The notes under the pieces are model-generated. The model was given only the letters and a program-made list of their open reading frames with translations, did no database searches and was not told the origin of the DNA. Below, in pieces: positions 12,330-24,339 of a DNA stretch of 64,000 bases (its first letter is position 1; each line of letters begins with the position of its first letter). The position numbers were made by a program, and so were the translations under genes. The DNA is from Siphonodentalium dalli (taxonomy: Eukaryota; Mollusca; Scaphopoda; Gadilida; Siphonodentaliidae). The stretch is taken from NCBI GenBank assembly GCA_032622095.1, contig CP136069.1, positions 124,361,950-124,425,949 of the forward strand. The letters run 5' to 3'.

Positions 12330-12510
12330 TTGCCTAAGTGGCCATCACATGTCTCCCGACCCCGTTATAATGTTCATTTTGTAGAATAAATATTCTTAAA
12401 TCAACGTTTTACGTTCAACAGGAGAGAGTGGGATTCGAACACATGACGTTTACACTCCACGACGTTACGAATCGAGCACGCTCACCACGCACTGGATCGC
12501 GGGGCCACTA
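12330..12510 (-). mobile_element. tRNA-derived SINE, family S1 (copy 1, minus strand)
   Basis: On the minus strand, a polymerase III B box reads TGTTCGAATCCC at 12441-12430. An A-box-like stretch lies at about 12507-12481 (GGCCCCGCGATCCAGTGCG). Downstream CACTCTCTCCTGTTGAACGT matches the copy at 24340 (CGCTCTCTGCTATTGAACGT), so the tRNA head and the start of the body are shared. The A box is degraded, so this is not a working tRNA gene. Confidence 0.65.
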
Positions 12511-12959
12511 CAAAAGGAAAGGGCAGTGTGAACACAATATGGGTGGTATTATGTGGCGTGTTTATCCCTTGCGAAAGAGTGGTCTCTCTGCAGACAGTGA
12601 GTCCATCAATTACACACGCGTTACTTGGTTAAACTGGCTCATTATTCTACGGATATTGTATCGCTACTTTGCATCAATTTCGGGAACCAGAAGGCATTTC
12701 GCGTGGATGGAGCAATATGGCTTGGCATATTCAGACTGATAACATATACCACGGCAATTATACTGATGTTTGTATTTATGACCAATTAAATATTGATCCT
12801 ATGCTGCACGATTGCGTCTGTCATCCAACGTGATTGTCTAGAGATTCAATCTAAATCGACTAATCGTTGTTAAGTTCGAAATAAGTTCGAACAGGTCATG
12901 ATGTGAATGTCCAATTTTAGGGTACAGTGGATGTTCATACATTGTACACTCGATTTTAC

Positions 12960-13620
12960 AAGGAGATTTGAGAACAATCAAGCCGTTACATAATTCAAAG
13001 TGTTGTATCTAGTATCACAACTAGGAGTAATATAAATTTCCATTCCACTATACGGATTTTCTGCTTGGTGCTTTAAGTCATATTTAAGCGTGCCCAATAA
13101 TGCTTGAGCACCAATACCAACCACAATCCGATGGACATGGAGAGGGCTAAAGCCCACAGCTGAACTAATGGGTATTCGTTTTATTTGTGGGTAATGTGGA
13201 TAAACAACAACCATTGCACAATATAATATGTTCGTATTTGTTATGTTTACACGATTGAGTATATATACCATGGTATCAACATTACTCATACGTTGTCGAC
13301 AGTTACTGTCATAATGTTAAGTAATTGCCATAACAAGTGAGTGAAACCAAACACGGACGTACACAATTTTGAACCAGTTTGATGATAATTGGAACCTATC
13401 TGATTCGTTTCAGTAAATGGACAGCCACTACCAAAATCGAAAAGGGGAAAGGATTGCTTATTTTATTTGACCTAATAGTAGGACTATACCAACCCGGTCG
13501 CTATCATGCCACAATTCGCCATACCCTTGAAATTATGCATTATACTATTCAGAAACATATTCCACAAATCGGGCATCGGTTGTTCACATGACAAGGTGTA
13601 TATATGGCGCATTAAACCAA
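12960..13620. other. Unassigned open frames on both strands
   Basis: A 103-codon minus-strand frame (13289-12978) and a 70-codon plus-strand frame (13379-13591) are unusually open for this AT-rich DNA. Neither resembles a family I recognise, and neither has clear splice sites. They may be transposon remnants or chance. Confidence 0.25.
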
Positions 13621-13832
13621 CATAAACTCCACGGCGATTGCGAAGCAAGTTCGGATCCCGACCCCGATTTGTGATCCACGAAATGAAATGTAACTTGATA
13701 TGTATATATGGGCAAGTAAGTCAGCTACTTTCCGAAAATAGTTTGTGATTTCTACGCGTAATAGAATTGCTGGTATAATTTTAATTTCTGCGTTTTCTCT
13801 CCTCCACCAAACTAACAGCGCCGTGGTATGAC

Positions 13833-14363
13833 TTAAAGGCACGGGCGGCGTTCGTTGCAGAAATATTCATATCTGTTCAAATCGCCATCAACAGAAGGAA
13901 TATTAAAATATATATAGTTTTGTTCATATGCCAAACATAATCAGCGCGTAAATAGTATGTTGTCGTCAAGACGTACGATGGTGTACGTGAACAAGAGCCT
14001 GTTCGTGTTACAGAAGTTTTGCTTCTGTTCACATAACACAGCTCAATTCTATTGGTTAATCACACACAAATGATATAAACGCTCTTTATTATTTCCATAT
14101 CAGGAAAACAGTAACAAATAACGCTCTTTATGTTTACCATATCCGGATCTAAACAAAAGCCAGGTTATGTAACGTTTTTTTCTCTTTTGTTTACATAACA
14201 AAGGAAAAACAATTGACAATAACATACTGTGTATGCCATATCTCTGATTGTTTATAAAAACAAAGTCTGTCTATATTTTAATATTATTTCTGTTTATGGA
14301 GGTTTTTGACCGAGGTGAATATTTTAACAACATACCCACCGCCAACGCCGCCCTTATCTTTAA
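13833..14363 (+). mobile_element. TTAA-type MITE, family T3 (full copy, 531 bp)
   Basis: Begins TTAAAGGCACGGGCGGCGTT and ends AACGCCGCCCTTATCTTTAA, giving inverted termini of about 20 bp with TTAA outermost. The inverse copy at 35599-36126 is nearly the same length. The interior has two AACGCTCTTTAT words, TAT.TCCGGATCT and CCATATC. No transposase is encoded. Confidence 0.85.
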
Positions 14364-14369
14364 CTGTTG

Positions 14370-15380
14370 AGCGGCTGGCTATAAACGCAAATAAACAAGG
14401 AAAATCTATTCTTCTGAACTGATAGATAGGTGTCCATATTGGCGCCCATTTTATGTAAATTATATTGAAAGCAAATAGAATTCGATATGAAACGACATAC
14501 GCCAATATGCATGTCAAAACAATAGCCCAGATGCATCACTCCACTGCTGCACAGGATATAACTTCTTATCGGAAACTTCATTTATGCTGCCATCTTGGCA
14601 GCCATCGTCAATAAATACAGGTTCCCATCGCAATCGGCAAACCTCGGTGATTTCCGTACGCAAATAATACATTTCTGCAAAGAACGATAATCCGAGAAGT
14701 TGCGATTGGTTCCCATCGTGCTCTTCAGAGTGGCGCTGAGCTTGGATTTAGAGCTTTGGTATTAGTTATGGACAAACACTAACCGAATAAGCTATATAGT
14801 ACGTCAATGTAAGCCATGCATAGACAAACGTTCGTCAACGTATGATTTCGTTACGATGATTTTGGGGAGGGTTAAGTTTAGTGTTATTGTGTCAATATGA
14901 TTGGTCCCCCAAAGCTAAACAAAATTGTGTATATATTTTTATGCCTGATGTTATTTTTAGATGGAAGAATATCCAAAAATGTCTTTAAAATTGGAGCTGT
15001 GGACAGTGTTCGTGATACGAGTGCATGAAAAAAAGATATTTTATTTTTCGGCGAAAAATCACAATTGCGACAGACGGTGAACTCTGCCTTGGTTATGCTA
15101 TTCGTGTTTTTGGATATCAGATTATGTTTAAAATCAATTACAATGGCATTTAATTAGTTATTTTTAGTCAATGTGGGATAAATCTCAAATGTTTCTCCCA
15201 AAATTGTAATAAATTTGTTGTTCAAGGGTCGCAACAATTATATTATTGTTTTATTCATCCGCCCGTAAGATATGCACCAGGTGCCAACAAATAAGAAAAT
15301 AGCGAGATATTTCGAGGGCTTGTCCGCACCGACATATAGATTTTACTGATGATATTATTCCTGTTTTTCGGCATTGAGCA
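14370..15380. other. Intronic stretch without a recognised feature
   Basis: AT-rich; no gene, repeat or hairpin that I could support. Confidence 0.5.
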
Positions 15381-15383
15381 ATC

Positions 15384-15620
15384 GAGAGCGTTCATGGTGA
15401 ATATTTGATCGATATGATAAAAATTTAAAGAGCGTTTCTTAGTCTCTTGTGTGAAACATTTAAAACAGCTTGAAAATTGCTATCATTTTGGTAAATATAT
15501 CTGAGAGCGTTCATGGCCAAAATTATTCTCAATATAAAAAATAAGAGTACTAGTTTCTCTCTTGTGTGAACAGTTTTGAAAACAGATGGAAATTGCCATC
15601 ATTTTGGAAAGTACATAGAA
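15384..15620. repeat. Tandem duplication of about 118 bp
   Basis: GAGAGCGTTCATGG.., TCTCTTGTGTGAA, AAACAG.T.GAAATTGC and ATCATTTTGG recur in the same order in both halves, with moderate divergence. Confidence 0.7.
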
Positions 15621-16406
15621 TATTTAGTTCGATTTTTCTTGTATTTAATATCGACATATCTAATCATCCTTTCGTGGATATTATTTGCAGGTTCAAAAAC
15701 TAATGTTCGTTTTAGAATCAGGGATGTAGCGACAGGGAGGTTACACAACATTGTTTTCGACAGATGGACATTTCATGTCTGACACAGCACTAATCAGAAA
15801 TTTTATACTGGATTTTCTTATTTTCACCTGAAATGGCTATTATTTGGAAATTATCCAACTTTAATGGGTGTCAGGTTGGAAATATCCAACAGTTGGAAAG
15901 CTTGAGGTATATAACACATGGATATATATAGTTCCAACACAAGGGGCTGCTGGAATTCTGAAAAGCTGGGGTCCCTGTTTAGAATTATTGATATTATATA
16001 TTCACATATAAAAGACCCTCGCGGTGATAACGTGGCACTGTGGTACGCATACAGAATATCGTATCAGCCCATGATCACATGAATAAGAAAATCTCGAGTA
16101 TCCCAACGCGTCTTTTCCGAGTCGGAACGGAGAAGCCGAGAAAACAGACATCCGCATGCATAAACAATCAGTTCCATCGCAGAGTATAAATATTCCCCAT
16201 TTTGAGTGGGGAAATTGGAGAAATGCGAGAAGAATAATTTGACTGTTCATCGATAACCGAGGGTTTGCTAATGATATTCGCCTGCACTTCTTTGACTCTG
16301 CGTTACTCGCTGTGCGGTCTTGAATAAATCGATACAGTCTCTGTCGACCCTTAAATGTTGTTTAAACGATCATCTTACTACCACTGATGAATAAATACAT
16401 GAATAA

Positions 16407-16798
16407 GAAGCGGCGAGCCCCACCAAAAGAGATCATTGCCCCCAGAAAATGTCTGTCCACTGGACATTTCTATTTACCTAATGTGAGATATATATTCTCA
16501 TTTGTGGCAGATTGTGTGTTTCTCTTGCACTGATCGGAATGAAGAAGCGGCGAGCCCCACCAAAAGAGATCATTGCCCATTGAAAATGTCTGTCCACTGG
16601 ACATATCTATTTACCTAATGTGAGATATATATTCTCATTTGTGGCAGATTGTGTGTTTCTCTTGCACTGATCGGAATGAAGAAGCGGCGAGCGCCAACAA
16701 AAGAGATCATTGCCCATAGAAAATGTCTGTCCACTGGAAATGTCTATTTTCCTAATGTTAGATATATATTCTCATTATTTGCTCACTTGCACTGATCG
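16407..16798. repeat. 137-bp tandem repeat, nearly three copies
   Basis: Units start at 16407, 16544 and 16681 with GAAGCGGCGAG, exactly 137 bp apart. They share GAGATCATTGCCC, CTGTCCACTGGA and GATATATATTCTCAT. Copies 1 and 2 are almost identical; copy 3 is diverged and has an internal deletion near its end. The high similarity suggests a recent duplication. Confidence 0.92.
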
Positions 16799-17222
16799 GA
16801 AACTGAGAGATTTCTTGGTGTCCATTGATTTGCGATTCTGATATTTAGTGCATATCTTCGTTCCGGTGCTTGGTGTGTGTACAATGTAAGGGACGGTATT
16901 GCGATATGATTTCGCCCATCGACATATAGATGAAGCGACAGACGATGAGCCAAACTACGGATTCGAAACACTAAAATACCTCTATAGAATATACCAATGG
17001 CAGGTGACTGTATTCGAAGATATTGTATATACATGTAGCTTGGGTATAGCAAATACTCACATAATCGACATAAAATGTTAAATAGGTACATAATGTGATT
17101 ATTTTATTATGAAATAAGCAGATAATGGACTCATACCCGTTATTTCGCTTTACCCCGCGGGCCACAGTGAAAACACATGTTAAAGAGCGTACACTTTAAA
17201 AGTCGTGAGTTTGCTGATCTGT

Positions 17223-17351
17223 GTCATTATCCGCATATAACCTGCTCAGAATCGCCTCATTATGAGTCGATAATGTGACTAAAACGCTTTCATTTCCAGT
17301 ACATTATCGACTCAAAATTAGGCTATTCTAAGCAGATAATCTGCCTAAACG
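17223..17351. repeat. Hairpin with about 50-bp imperfect arms
   Basis: Left arm 17223-17276 (..GAGTCGATAATGT) pairs with right arm 17300-17351 (ACATTATCGACTC..), with a loop of about 23 bases. Related 'AT.ATGAAATAAG..ACC.GTTATTTC' words flank it and recur near 27125 and 56490. Confidence 0.7.
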
Positions 17352-17744
17352 AGTTATATCATTGGCAGATAATGTTCGTCTTTTCGGGAGATCAGACTGG
17401 ACTTTGTGACTAAGGATGAGCAATGACTCCAAAATATACTTACCATATGATATCCAAATGTAAACTGTCCCGATTATAAATGACTACAGTTTCAAGCAAA
17501 GCTTTATAAGCAACTTTATTACGTAAAATCAATACATGTCTGTTTGATATTATTCTCGCCATGTACTATTGAAAGATCCCCATGATTACTTTATTCACTT
17601 CATTGAATACAAGAATCCAAATCGGCAGAAGATGATCGTCCCATGCTGTTCCCTTGAGCTCTACGTGTGCATGGTTGCACGGTAGCAAGGACTTGTATTT
17701 ATTCTAACACTGCTTGTTAATAGTAGGTATCATCTTTCTGAGTG

Positions 17745-18316
17745 CTACTCGTATTTAAATTCGCCCAGTACGATTTTTCGCTTAGTTTTGAATTCGCACA
17801 CTTTAAATTCGCGCCCCTAGTTGCGCGAATTCAAAAAATATTTCTGTTATATTTTCGTATAACTTGGAGCTGGTGACAGTTTCGGTTCTTAGTCATTGCT
17901 GAAGATAGTATATGTGATTATGTGTATATGAAACACCATCACGGTGGATTTACATCGTGTTGACAATAAACTAGTAACTACATACATCATAATTTTGTGG
18001 CGACCTGGAATATTAGTATTTCTTATACAAGCATTTTAACAATGTCTATGTTACCATGATTTGTCGCTTGGCATTGTGAGCAATGATCTAGATATCGGTT
18101 GGCCGAATGTAAATATGTGCATACATGTATAGGCGTAATTGTCTATTCAACCGTTCATAATATATGTAAACTCAGCAACATAGCCCTCTTGTATTTCCTA
18201 TGGACTGCAATTTAGATTAAACTTGGCAGTCGTACTGTTTTTCGCTCAGTTTTAAATTCGCGCACCGATGGGTGCGCGATAAATAGTACTGCGCGAATTT
18301 AAATACGAGTAAGGTA
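17745..18316. mobile_element. Inverted-repeat element with palindromic termini
   Basis: CTACTCGTATTTAAATTCGC at the left end is mirrored by GCGAATTTAAATACGAGTA at the right. Each end also carries TTTTTCGCT.AGTTTT and AATTCGCGC palindromes. About 570 bp, without coding sequence. Target duplication not resolved. Confidence 0.65.
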
Positions 18317-18359
18317 GTAATAAGATATGTACACATGCACAGCAGGTCTTTGTATATTC

Positions 18360-18650
18360 TGAAGTTAATTATTGAACTCTACTAATACTCATTTGTTTAT
18401 TGTTGTATGTCGTGGTTCGCGTTAACAAATTGTCAACTGTCTTCAACTGCCCTCACAGCAGCCAACTTTTCACAACATTATTGCGTTTATTTCAAACACA
18501 ATTCACTGTCAAGTGTTTCAAAACATTTACAAATTGTTGGAGCATCAAATGTTGCAACCTAGAATGGTACCGTCCCCATAGTATATTTAGTGATAGTCTA
18601 AGTACTTCTTGGGCAAGGGATTGTACCTAACACTAAATAGCACACCTCTA
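18360..18650 (+). repeat. Dispersed repeat, copy 1 (pair with 19436-19690)
   Basis: TGTCGTGGTT.G, AAATTGTCA, TTCAACTGCCCT.CAGCA.CCAACTT and AGTACTT.TTG recur in order in 19436-19690. The two copies flank a nested cluster (18663-19150). Confidence 0.65.
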
Positions 18651-18662
18651 AAGGAATGGGAA

Positions 18663-19150
18663 AATATACACACAGTTTAACAATAGAGGTGGGCTATAAA
18701 TGTAAACTTATAGCACGCCTCTATTGTTAAAACCGTACGACGGTGTGCGTAAAGAAGAGCCTGCTCGTGTTACAGAAGTTTTGCTCCTGTTTACATAACA
18801 CAGCTGAATTCTATTGGTTAATCACACACGAATTATATAAACGCTCTTTATTATTTCCATATCAGCAAAACAGTAACAAATAACGCTCTTTATGTTTACC
18901 ACATCCGGATCTGAACAATAGCCAGGTTCTGTAACGTTTTTTTGCTTTTGTTTACATATACTGTTTATGCCATATCTCTGATTGTTTATAAAAACAAAGT
19001 CTGTCTATATTTTACTATTATTTCTGTTTTTGGCGGAGATGAATATTTTAACAGCGTATCCACCGCCAACATCGCCCGTATCTTTACCAATAGAGGTGTG
19101 CTATAATTTTACATTTATAGCACACCTCTATTGTTAAACTGTGTATATAT
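18663..19150. mobile_element. Nested cluster: two short hairpins around a truncated T3 MITE
   Basis: Hairpin 1 (18676-18731) and hairpin 2 (19087-19137) are both built on AACAATAGAGGTGTGCTATAA and its complement. The outer flanks are also mirrored (TATACACACAGTTTAA against TTAAACTGTGTATATA). Between them, 18731-19085 is a family T3 copy that lacks its first roughly 140 bases but reaches its right end (CCCGTATCTTTA). Confidence 0.75.
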
Positions 19151-19153
19151 ATA

Positions 19154-20630
19154 TGATGAGAATCGTATACGAGAAATATCCACGAGTCCTTGATGAGTGG
19201 CTATTTCGAGTAGGCGAATCTCACCATGATATAATCTACTAAAAGCACACACTACGAAAATTGTTATTCACCGAATTTAATCAACAACATTACTCTCCAA
19301 TTTCGTCTTGATAAAGCACGGGTGAACAGTATACTCATGTATCGTGATACCTAATCAACGCTATCTGGACAATGCGATATAAAGTCTCTTCCATCACTTC
19401 GCTAAATACAATGCACGCATAATAATAAGACCATTATGAATTGTGAAGGTAATTAATGAACTTTTTCTAATTCTCTGATCTGTCGTGGTTGGGATTATCA
19501 AATTGTCATTTTTTCAACTACCCTGCCAGCAACCAACTTAGATTTAAAAAATATGGTGTTTAGTTGAAACACAATCATTGCAAAATGGTTTTTGCAATAT
19601 TTACATATGGGTTAGTATTGCTGTGTTCCATGGCATATTGGATGGCAACCAAAGTACTTGTTGTGGGGCTCCATTTGTACATAACATTAAAGAGCATTTC
19701 TGGTTGTTTGGTGTGGTAAACATGAAGAGCGTCCGCGTTGAAACTTAAGTACAGCTAATATCACTCTCTATATCACTCTCTATATCACTCCCTATATCAC
19801 TCTATATATCACTCTCTAAATCACTCTCTATATCACTCTCTATATCACTCTCTATATCACTCGCTATATCACTCTCTGTATCACTCTCTGTATCACTCTC
19901 TGTATCACTCTCTATATCACTCTCTATATCACTCTCTATATCACTTCTCTATATCACTCTCTATGTCACTCTCTATATCACTCTCTATATCACTCTATAT
20001 ATCACTCTCTATATCACTCTCTATATCACTCTCTATCACTCGCTGTATCACTCTCTATATCACTTCTCTATATCACTCTCTATATAACTGTCTATATCAC
20101 TCTCTATATCACTTCTCTAGATCTTTACAGGGAATATAGTCTCCATATGAGTATTTCGTTATATTTTCGTTATCTTGGGATCTAATTGGATCACCGGAAC
20201 ACGACATAGATGAGTTGTGCTATAGGCTCAGTTTGAGACTCGAACACAGTGCCTCGCATTACTTAAAACTGAACTTTCTTTTCAATGTGGCAAATACATG
20301 CTGATTCAACAGTTTCTAGTATGTTCGTGCATGATTGTTATGTTCACCATTCCCGGTTCAAACTCAATAAAGTTTATTCGTGAAGTACAATAATTATATT
20401 CACAATTCACGACTCATTGATCAGGCAGTGTTAATTAGGTATCATACACGCATGAGTACACTGTTAACCTGTGTTTGATCATTACTAACCTTTGACATCG
20501 TTGATTTAATTCGGTAATTGATCATTGTCTTATTATGTGCTATAAGACTTAGTATAAGTAAGTTATATCATGGGGATAATCGTTTACTCGAAACAGCCAC
20601 TCATCAAATACTCGTATACGATTACCACCA
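19154..20630. mobile_element. Foldback element with roughly 215-bp inverted arms
   Basis: Left arm 19154-19372 and right arm 20416-20630 are reverse complements with about 75-80% identity by eye: AATCGTATACGAG, TGATGAGTGGCT.TTTCGAGTA, CCATGATATAA, TACTCATG and GATACCTAAT.AAC all occur in mirrored order. The 1.0-kb centre contains the second copy of the 18360 repeat and a 12-bp satellite. No coding sequence. Confidence 0.85.
19757..20118. repeat. 12-bp satellite (TATATCACTCTC)n, about 29 units
   Basis: A head-to-tail array with point variants (TGTATCACTCTC, TATATCACTTCTC, TATATCACTCGC). It lies wholly inside the foldback element at 19154-20630. Confidence 0.97.
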
Positions 20631-21099
20631 ATATAACATATACATAACTCACGACAACCAAGACCTGATATGAATATGAGATTAATTTATATACAGTAAG
20701 ATTAATAACCATATTATCGTTAAAATCAACATATATTTTATTGTCGGGTATTAAGTGAAATTGTCTCTCCCTGCTGTATGCTAATTAACAAATCACAGTG
20801 GTGATATGCGCCTCAGTTTAATGTTTTGCACGATAGTCAGACGCACGTTTTGCCCAAATTCCTGGTATATCAAATTTGATTTTCTCAAAATCTGTCAGGG
20901 ATTTCTTTGTAAAATTTGGTACAAGCGATTAATAATTAGTGTGACCCACTGGATATTATAACCTCATTTGCTTTACTTTTATGGCATGAAAACTATTTAA
21001 AATGTCACTGTTTTCCGGTACCAAGTACATCTTTAAAAGAGATTTATTTCCTAAGTGCAGTTCCCATAACAATGATATTATATCTGAAGATCATGAGAG

Positions 21100-21410
21100 G
21101 AGACTTAATTTTTCTTGATTAATGAAATTTATGGAATATTTTCAATAAGAAAGGCTACTACCTGTAACATATTTCTATATCATGCCATGCCTGTTGATCA
21201 ATGAAACATTGGGCTGAGATGAGTTTTTGCATGGTCATGGGTTCATAACCAAGTTAAAACTTACCACCATATATATCATATATCTTAACAATGTGGCCTA
21301 ATTCCAGTTGATTGCTCCTTGCTTGAGTGGACCACACTGCATGTCAATTTGTTTTCATTGGGATGGAATATATGTGACTGCTTTATTCTTCATTATAATA
21401 TAAGATTGGT
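21100..21410 (+). repeat. Dispersed repeat (pair with 10540-10800)
   Basis: Ordered matches to the 10540 copy: TTTTTCTTGATT..GAAATTT, TGGGCTGAGATGAGTT, CATAACCAAGT and GATTGCT.CTTGCT. Confidence 0.65.
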
Positions 21411-21965
21411 GGTGGTTTTTCAGATTCCACAAAGAGCGGATAAATGACAATTTAAAATAAGTTCTTTTCTCTCAAATAACCGTTTGTTGTGGCAACGCCA
21501 TCGTCATTCGACTAGACCCACAATTGACCGCGGTTGGTTGACCGGCCTTGACAAATGACCTTGTCAGTGTTGTGATATTATGAGGCTTATACGAGCAATA
21601 TAGTTACTGAAGGTCACAGTAGAAACTGATGGATCAATGTACTTAAAGTTGCTATATGCAGCACCTATCCAGTTTATTCCGTTGCAATTTCCTTATAAAA
21701 ATCTTATTATCTCCCTTGTATCGTTCCATTCAGGCCAGTTACGCATAATTCGCACCAAGGCTATAAGCGCAAGTACTGTATTTTCCTTGGAAGAACTTAT
21801 ACATGGAATGAGACGAGAAACGATAAGACATGTTTGACTTTGAGCAGATGACTCTATATAAGTATATAATGCTTGTTGTCAGACCCTCTTCTCCCTCCCT
21901 ACATCTATGCATGTGTCATGCTCATTAATTATATATTTTATTTGGGACGAAATAAATATTGTTTC

Positions 21966-22358
21966 GGAGGGAGGTAAAGTGGCAACATTTAAATGGGGGA
22001 ATCCAGTGTTAATTTTCAAGACAAAATTACTCAATATTTACAAACCGTAGAATAATACTACATGTCTTTTTGGAATGTTTGAGCATATATCTAGTGACAA
22101 CGCAAATCAGATTTTTCATTTTATGTTTAGTTTTGTGAAATTTGATGGAAATGATATAAACAATGATAAACAATTGTGACCTACTTTTTAATAACGTCCA
22201 ATAATATCCAAACTGCGATGAAAATAAAAATTCCGCTTCGCGTTGTCACTAGATAGGTCTTCAAACTTTCCAAAAGGTATGATATGATCACCTGCGCAAT
22301 CTTTTCTCAAAAATGAACACTGAATTCCCCATTCAAATGTTGCCACTTTACCTCCCTC
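21966..22358. mobile_element. MITE with 44-bp terminal inverted repeats
   Basis: Starts GAGGGAGGTAAAGTGGCAAC and ends GTTGCCACTTTACCTCCCTC. The match continues inward through ATTTAAATGGGG.AATCCAGTGTT. A second internal mirrored pair (TCTAGTGACAACGC / GCGTTGTCACTAGA) makes it strongly foldback. About 393 bp, no coding sequence. Confidence 0.85.
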
Positions 22359-22401
22359 TAAAACCACATATTTACGAGTTCTGAGTGATATTGTGAGTAG
22401 C

Positions 22402-22671
22402 TTAACCCTTTCGATACTAAATACTCAAGTTCCCATAAAATATTCAGATAATACGTATAACAAACGACCATATATAGGCCTTTTGTTGAACTTATTGTCT
22501 GAACATTTCCCCCCCCCCCCCCCATGAATATGAATCATTCCGCTCTTGCATTATCTGTTTTGTCTCTCGTCTGTTTTTATTACCTGACCACCAATCCAGG
22601 TGAATAATAGAAAGTTTCAATGTGTACTTGTATAACTGAATGGGATAATCCGTTCATTATAAAAGGGTTAA
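22402..22671 (+). mobile_element. TTAA-type MITE, family T4 (complete copy)
   Basis: TTAACCCTTTCGATACTAAA at the left end and TATAAAAGGGTTAA at the right: TTAA-flanked termini of CCCTTT. It contains the family hairpin TTCAGATAAT..TGTTGAAC, followed by a C15 tract at 22509-22523. Used here as the reference for the family's eight copies. Confidence 0.85.
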
Positions 22672-23036
22672 TGCTTGAAATATCATCAATCGAATAGGGA
22701 GAATCAACTCTCCAAAATTCAGTGGGTTAACTCACATGAACATGATTGTGTATGCTGGTAATATGGCCATATCGAAATGATACTTCCTAACCGCGGGCTA
22801 ACTATTATTGATATATCGTATGTACTGCCGCCAGAGTAGCTGACTAACACTTGAATAACATATATATGATGAAAATACCCCTTTGCACAAAACCCTGCTC
22901 CGAGATTTAGTTAAAACTAACAAACAATCACACAAACTCCACCAAATGTTAGAAATGACAATTTGAGAAAAAACATAGTATTATTTTATAACCCACAGCA
23001 TATATGTATACATGTAGCCATTTCATCAGGACTCAC

Positions 23037-23281
23037 CAACATCATAACATTTTGCATCAAAATGCACTGTAATACTTCATTGCACTCAAGAGCAGCTCGA
23101 CAGTCATCCATTAAGTCAGTGTCGTAAAGTCGATACAACCAAACATTATTGACTATGGTGTTGTCAGCCTTCGTCGTTTGCACATTTGCTGCCATTTCGT
23201 GACCGGAAATAGGAACGCTATCCGGAGTGAGGTTACACATCGTACACCGTGACGCCGCTATACTCTCAGTCGTAAGCACGC
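23037..23281 (-). CDS. Possible internal exon of an unknown protein
   Basis: A 245-nt open stretch on the minus strand between an acceptor TACATCAG (just before 23281) and a donor GTGAGT (23036-23031), with two bases then 81 codons ending in phase 0. The peptide has an ordinary amino-acid mix, unlike translated AT repeats. It has a cysteine cluster (CTMCNLTPDS..; DDCRAALECNEVLQC) that could suit a secreted, disulphide-bonded domain. Its phase does not fit an insertion into the GluN3 transcript. No family recognised; no partner exon found. It may be a fragment of a gene nested in the intron, or chance. Confidence 0.3.
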
Positions 23282-24339
23282 CTGATGTAATTGTAGAATG
23301 ATTATCGCATTCAGGCGGGGGATATTAGAATCTGAGGAACACCTTATTGATTAAAGAACAGTTGGGCGAGAAAGACTTGTGGATGTTACGCAATATGTCA
23401 ATAAATGTTTTTTGATTTACCAAAAAATACACGTGTCGATCAATGTTGATTCCACAGAAAGAAACTGCACTAACTGTGGCACATATACACAGTGTGTTCC
23501 ATCCTTCCGTGCTAGCACTCGTGCCGTATCAACAAACCCATTAAGACGCGTGTCGTTCTGTGTTTATTATACACGTCACTCGTCCTAGAATCAGTGCATT
23601 CAAATACAGGGCATGTTTTGTGATGTGTAATGATGCTGTTATTTTATAGTTCCGGTTCCATTGTTGAGTCGTACGTCATTTGACGTCAACGGGCGTTCCA
23701 TACGGATTTGTAACTATGGAACAGCAATAACACTGTACATCTAGGAACAAGCGTGTAATAAGTGCACACATGTGTTGTTATCTACCATTTCCTATGAAAT
23801 TCCCTGATAAAATTGGCGATAAACACATCTGTATCGTTGCTGCAGTTGCGATACAAGGCGCTCGTGACCCCCTTGGCTGTTCAAAATCATGAAAGAACTG
23901 GCGTCACATGCAATTAAAACAACAGTACAACGTATATTCTTGCGCACTATATATAAACACATAGATGTTAAAACATATCAGAAAGTAACTAATGTATGTG
24001 TTGAGTATTTATTATTTAATTATATAAAAAACGCAAGTGTAAGATATCTTGTTCATTGAATTCAATTTCCGTTTGACATATGTGCGTGCAACTGCTGTTT
24101 GGAGAATTTAATAAAGCTAATCGTCGGACACAATCCATTGATTTTGGCTTTTAAGAAAACTCTTAAAATGTAACTGGTGTGGTGGATTCTGTCACACAAA
24201 TGGCAGATAAACGTGTTATACACACAGTGTGTTTGTGCCGATTCATATATATCAGAGTCTGATAATCACACCTGACTTTTGCTCCGATTAAGTTTATCAA
24301 ATTATCAGCGAAACTGTTTGAAGAAAATTATATAATGTA

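Noticed and set aside
12420-12510. Functional tRNA gene
   Set aside because: The B box is good but the A box and acceptor-stem pairing are degraded, and the same unit recurs at 24.3 kb with a shared body. It is a SINE.
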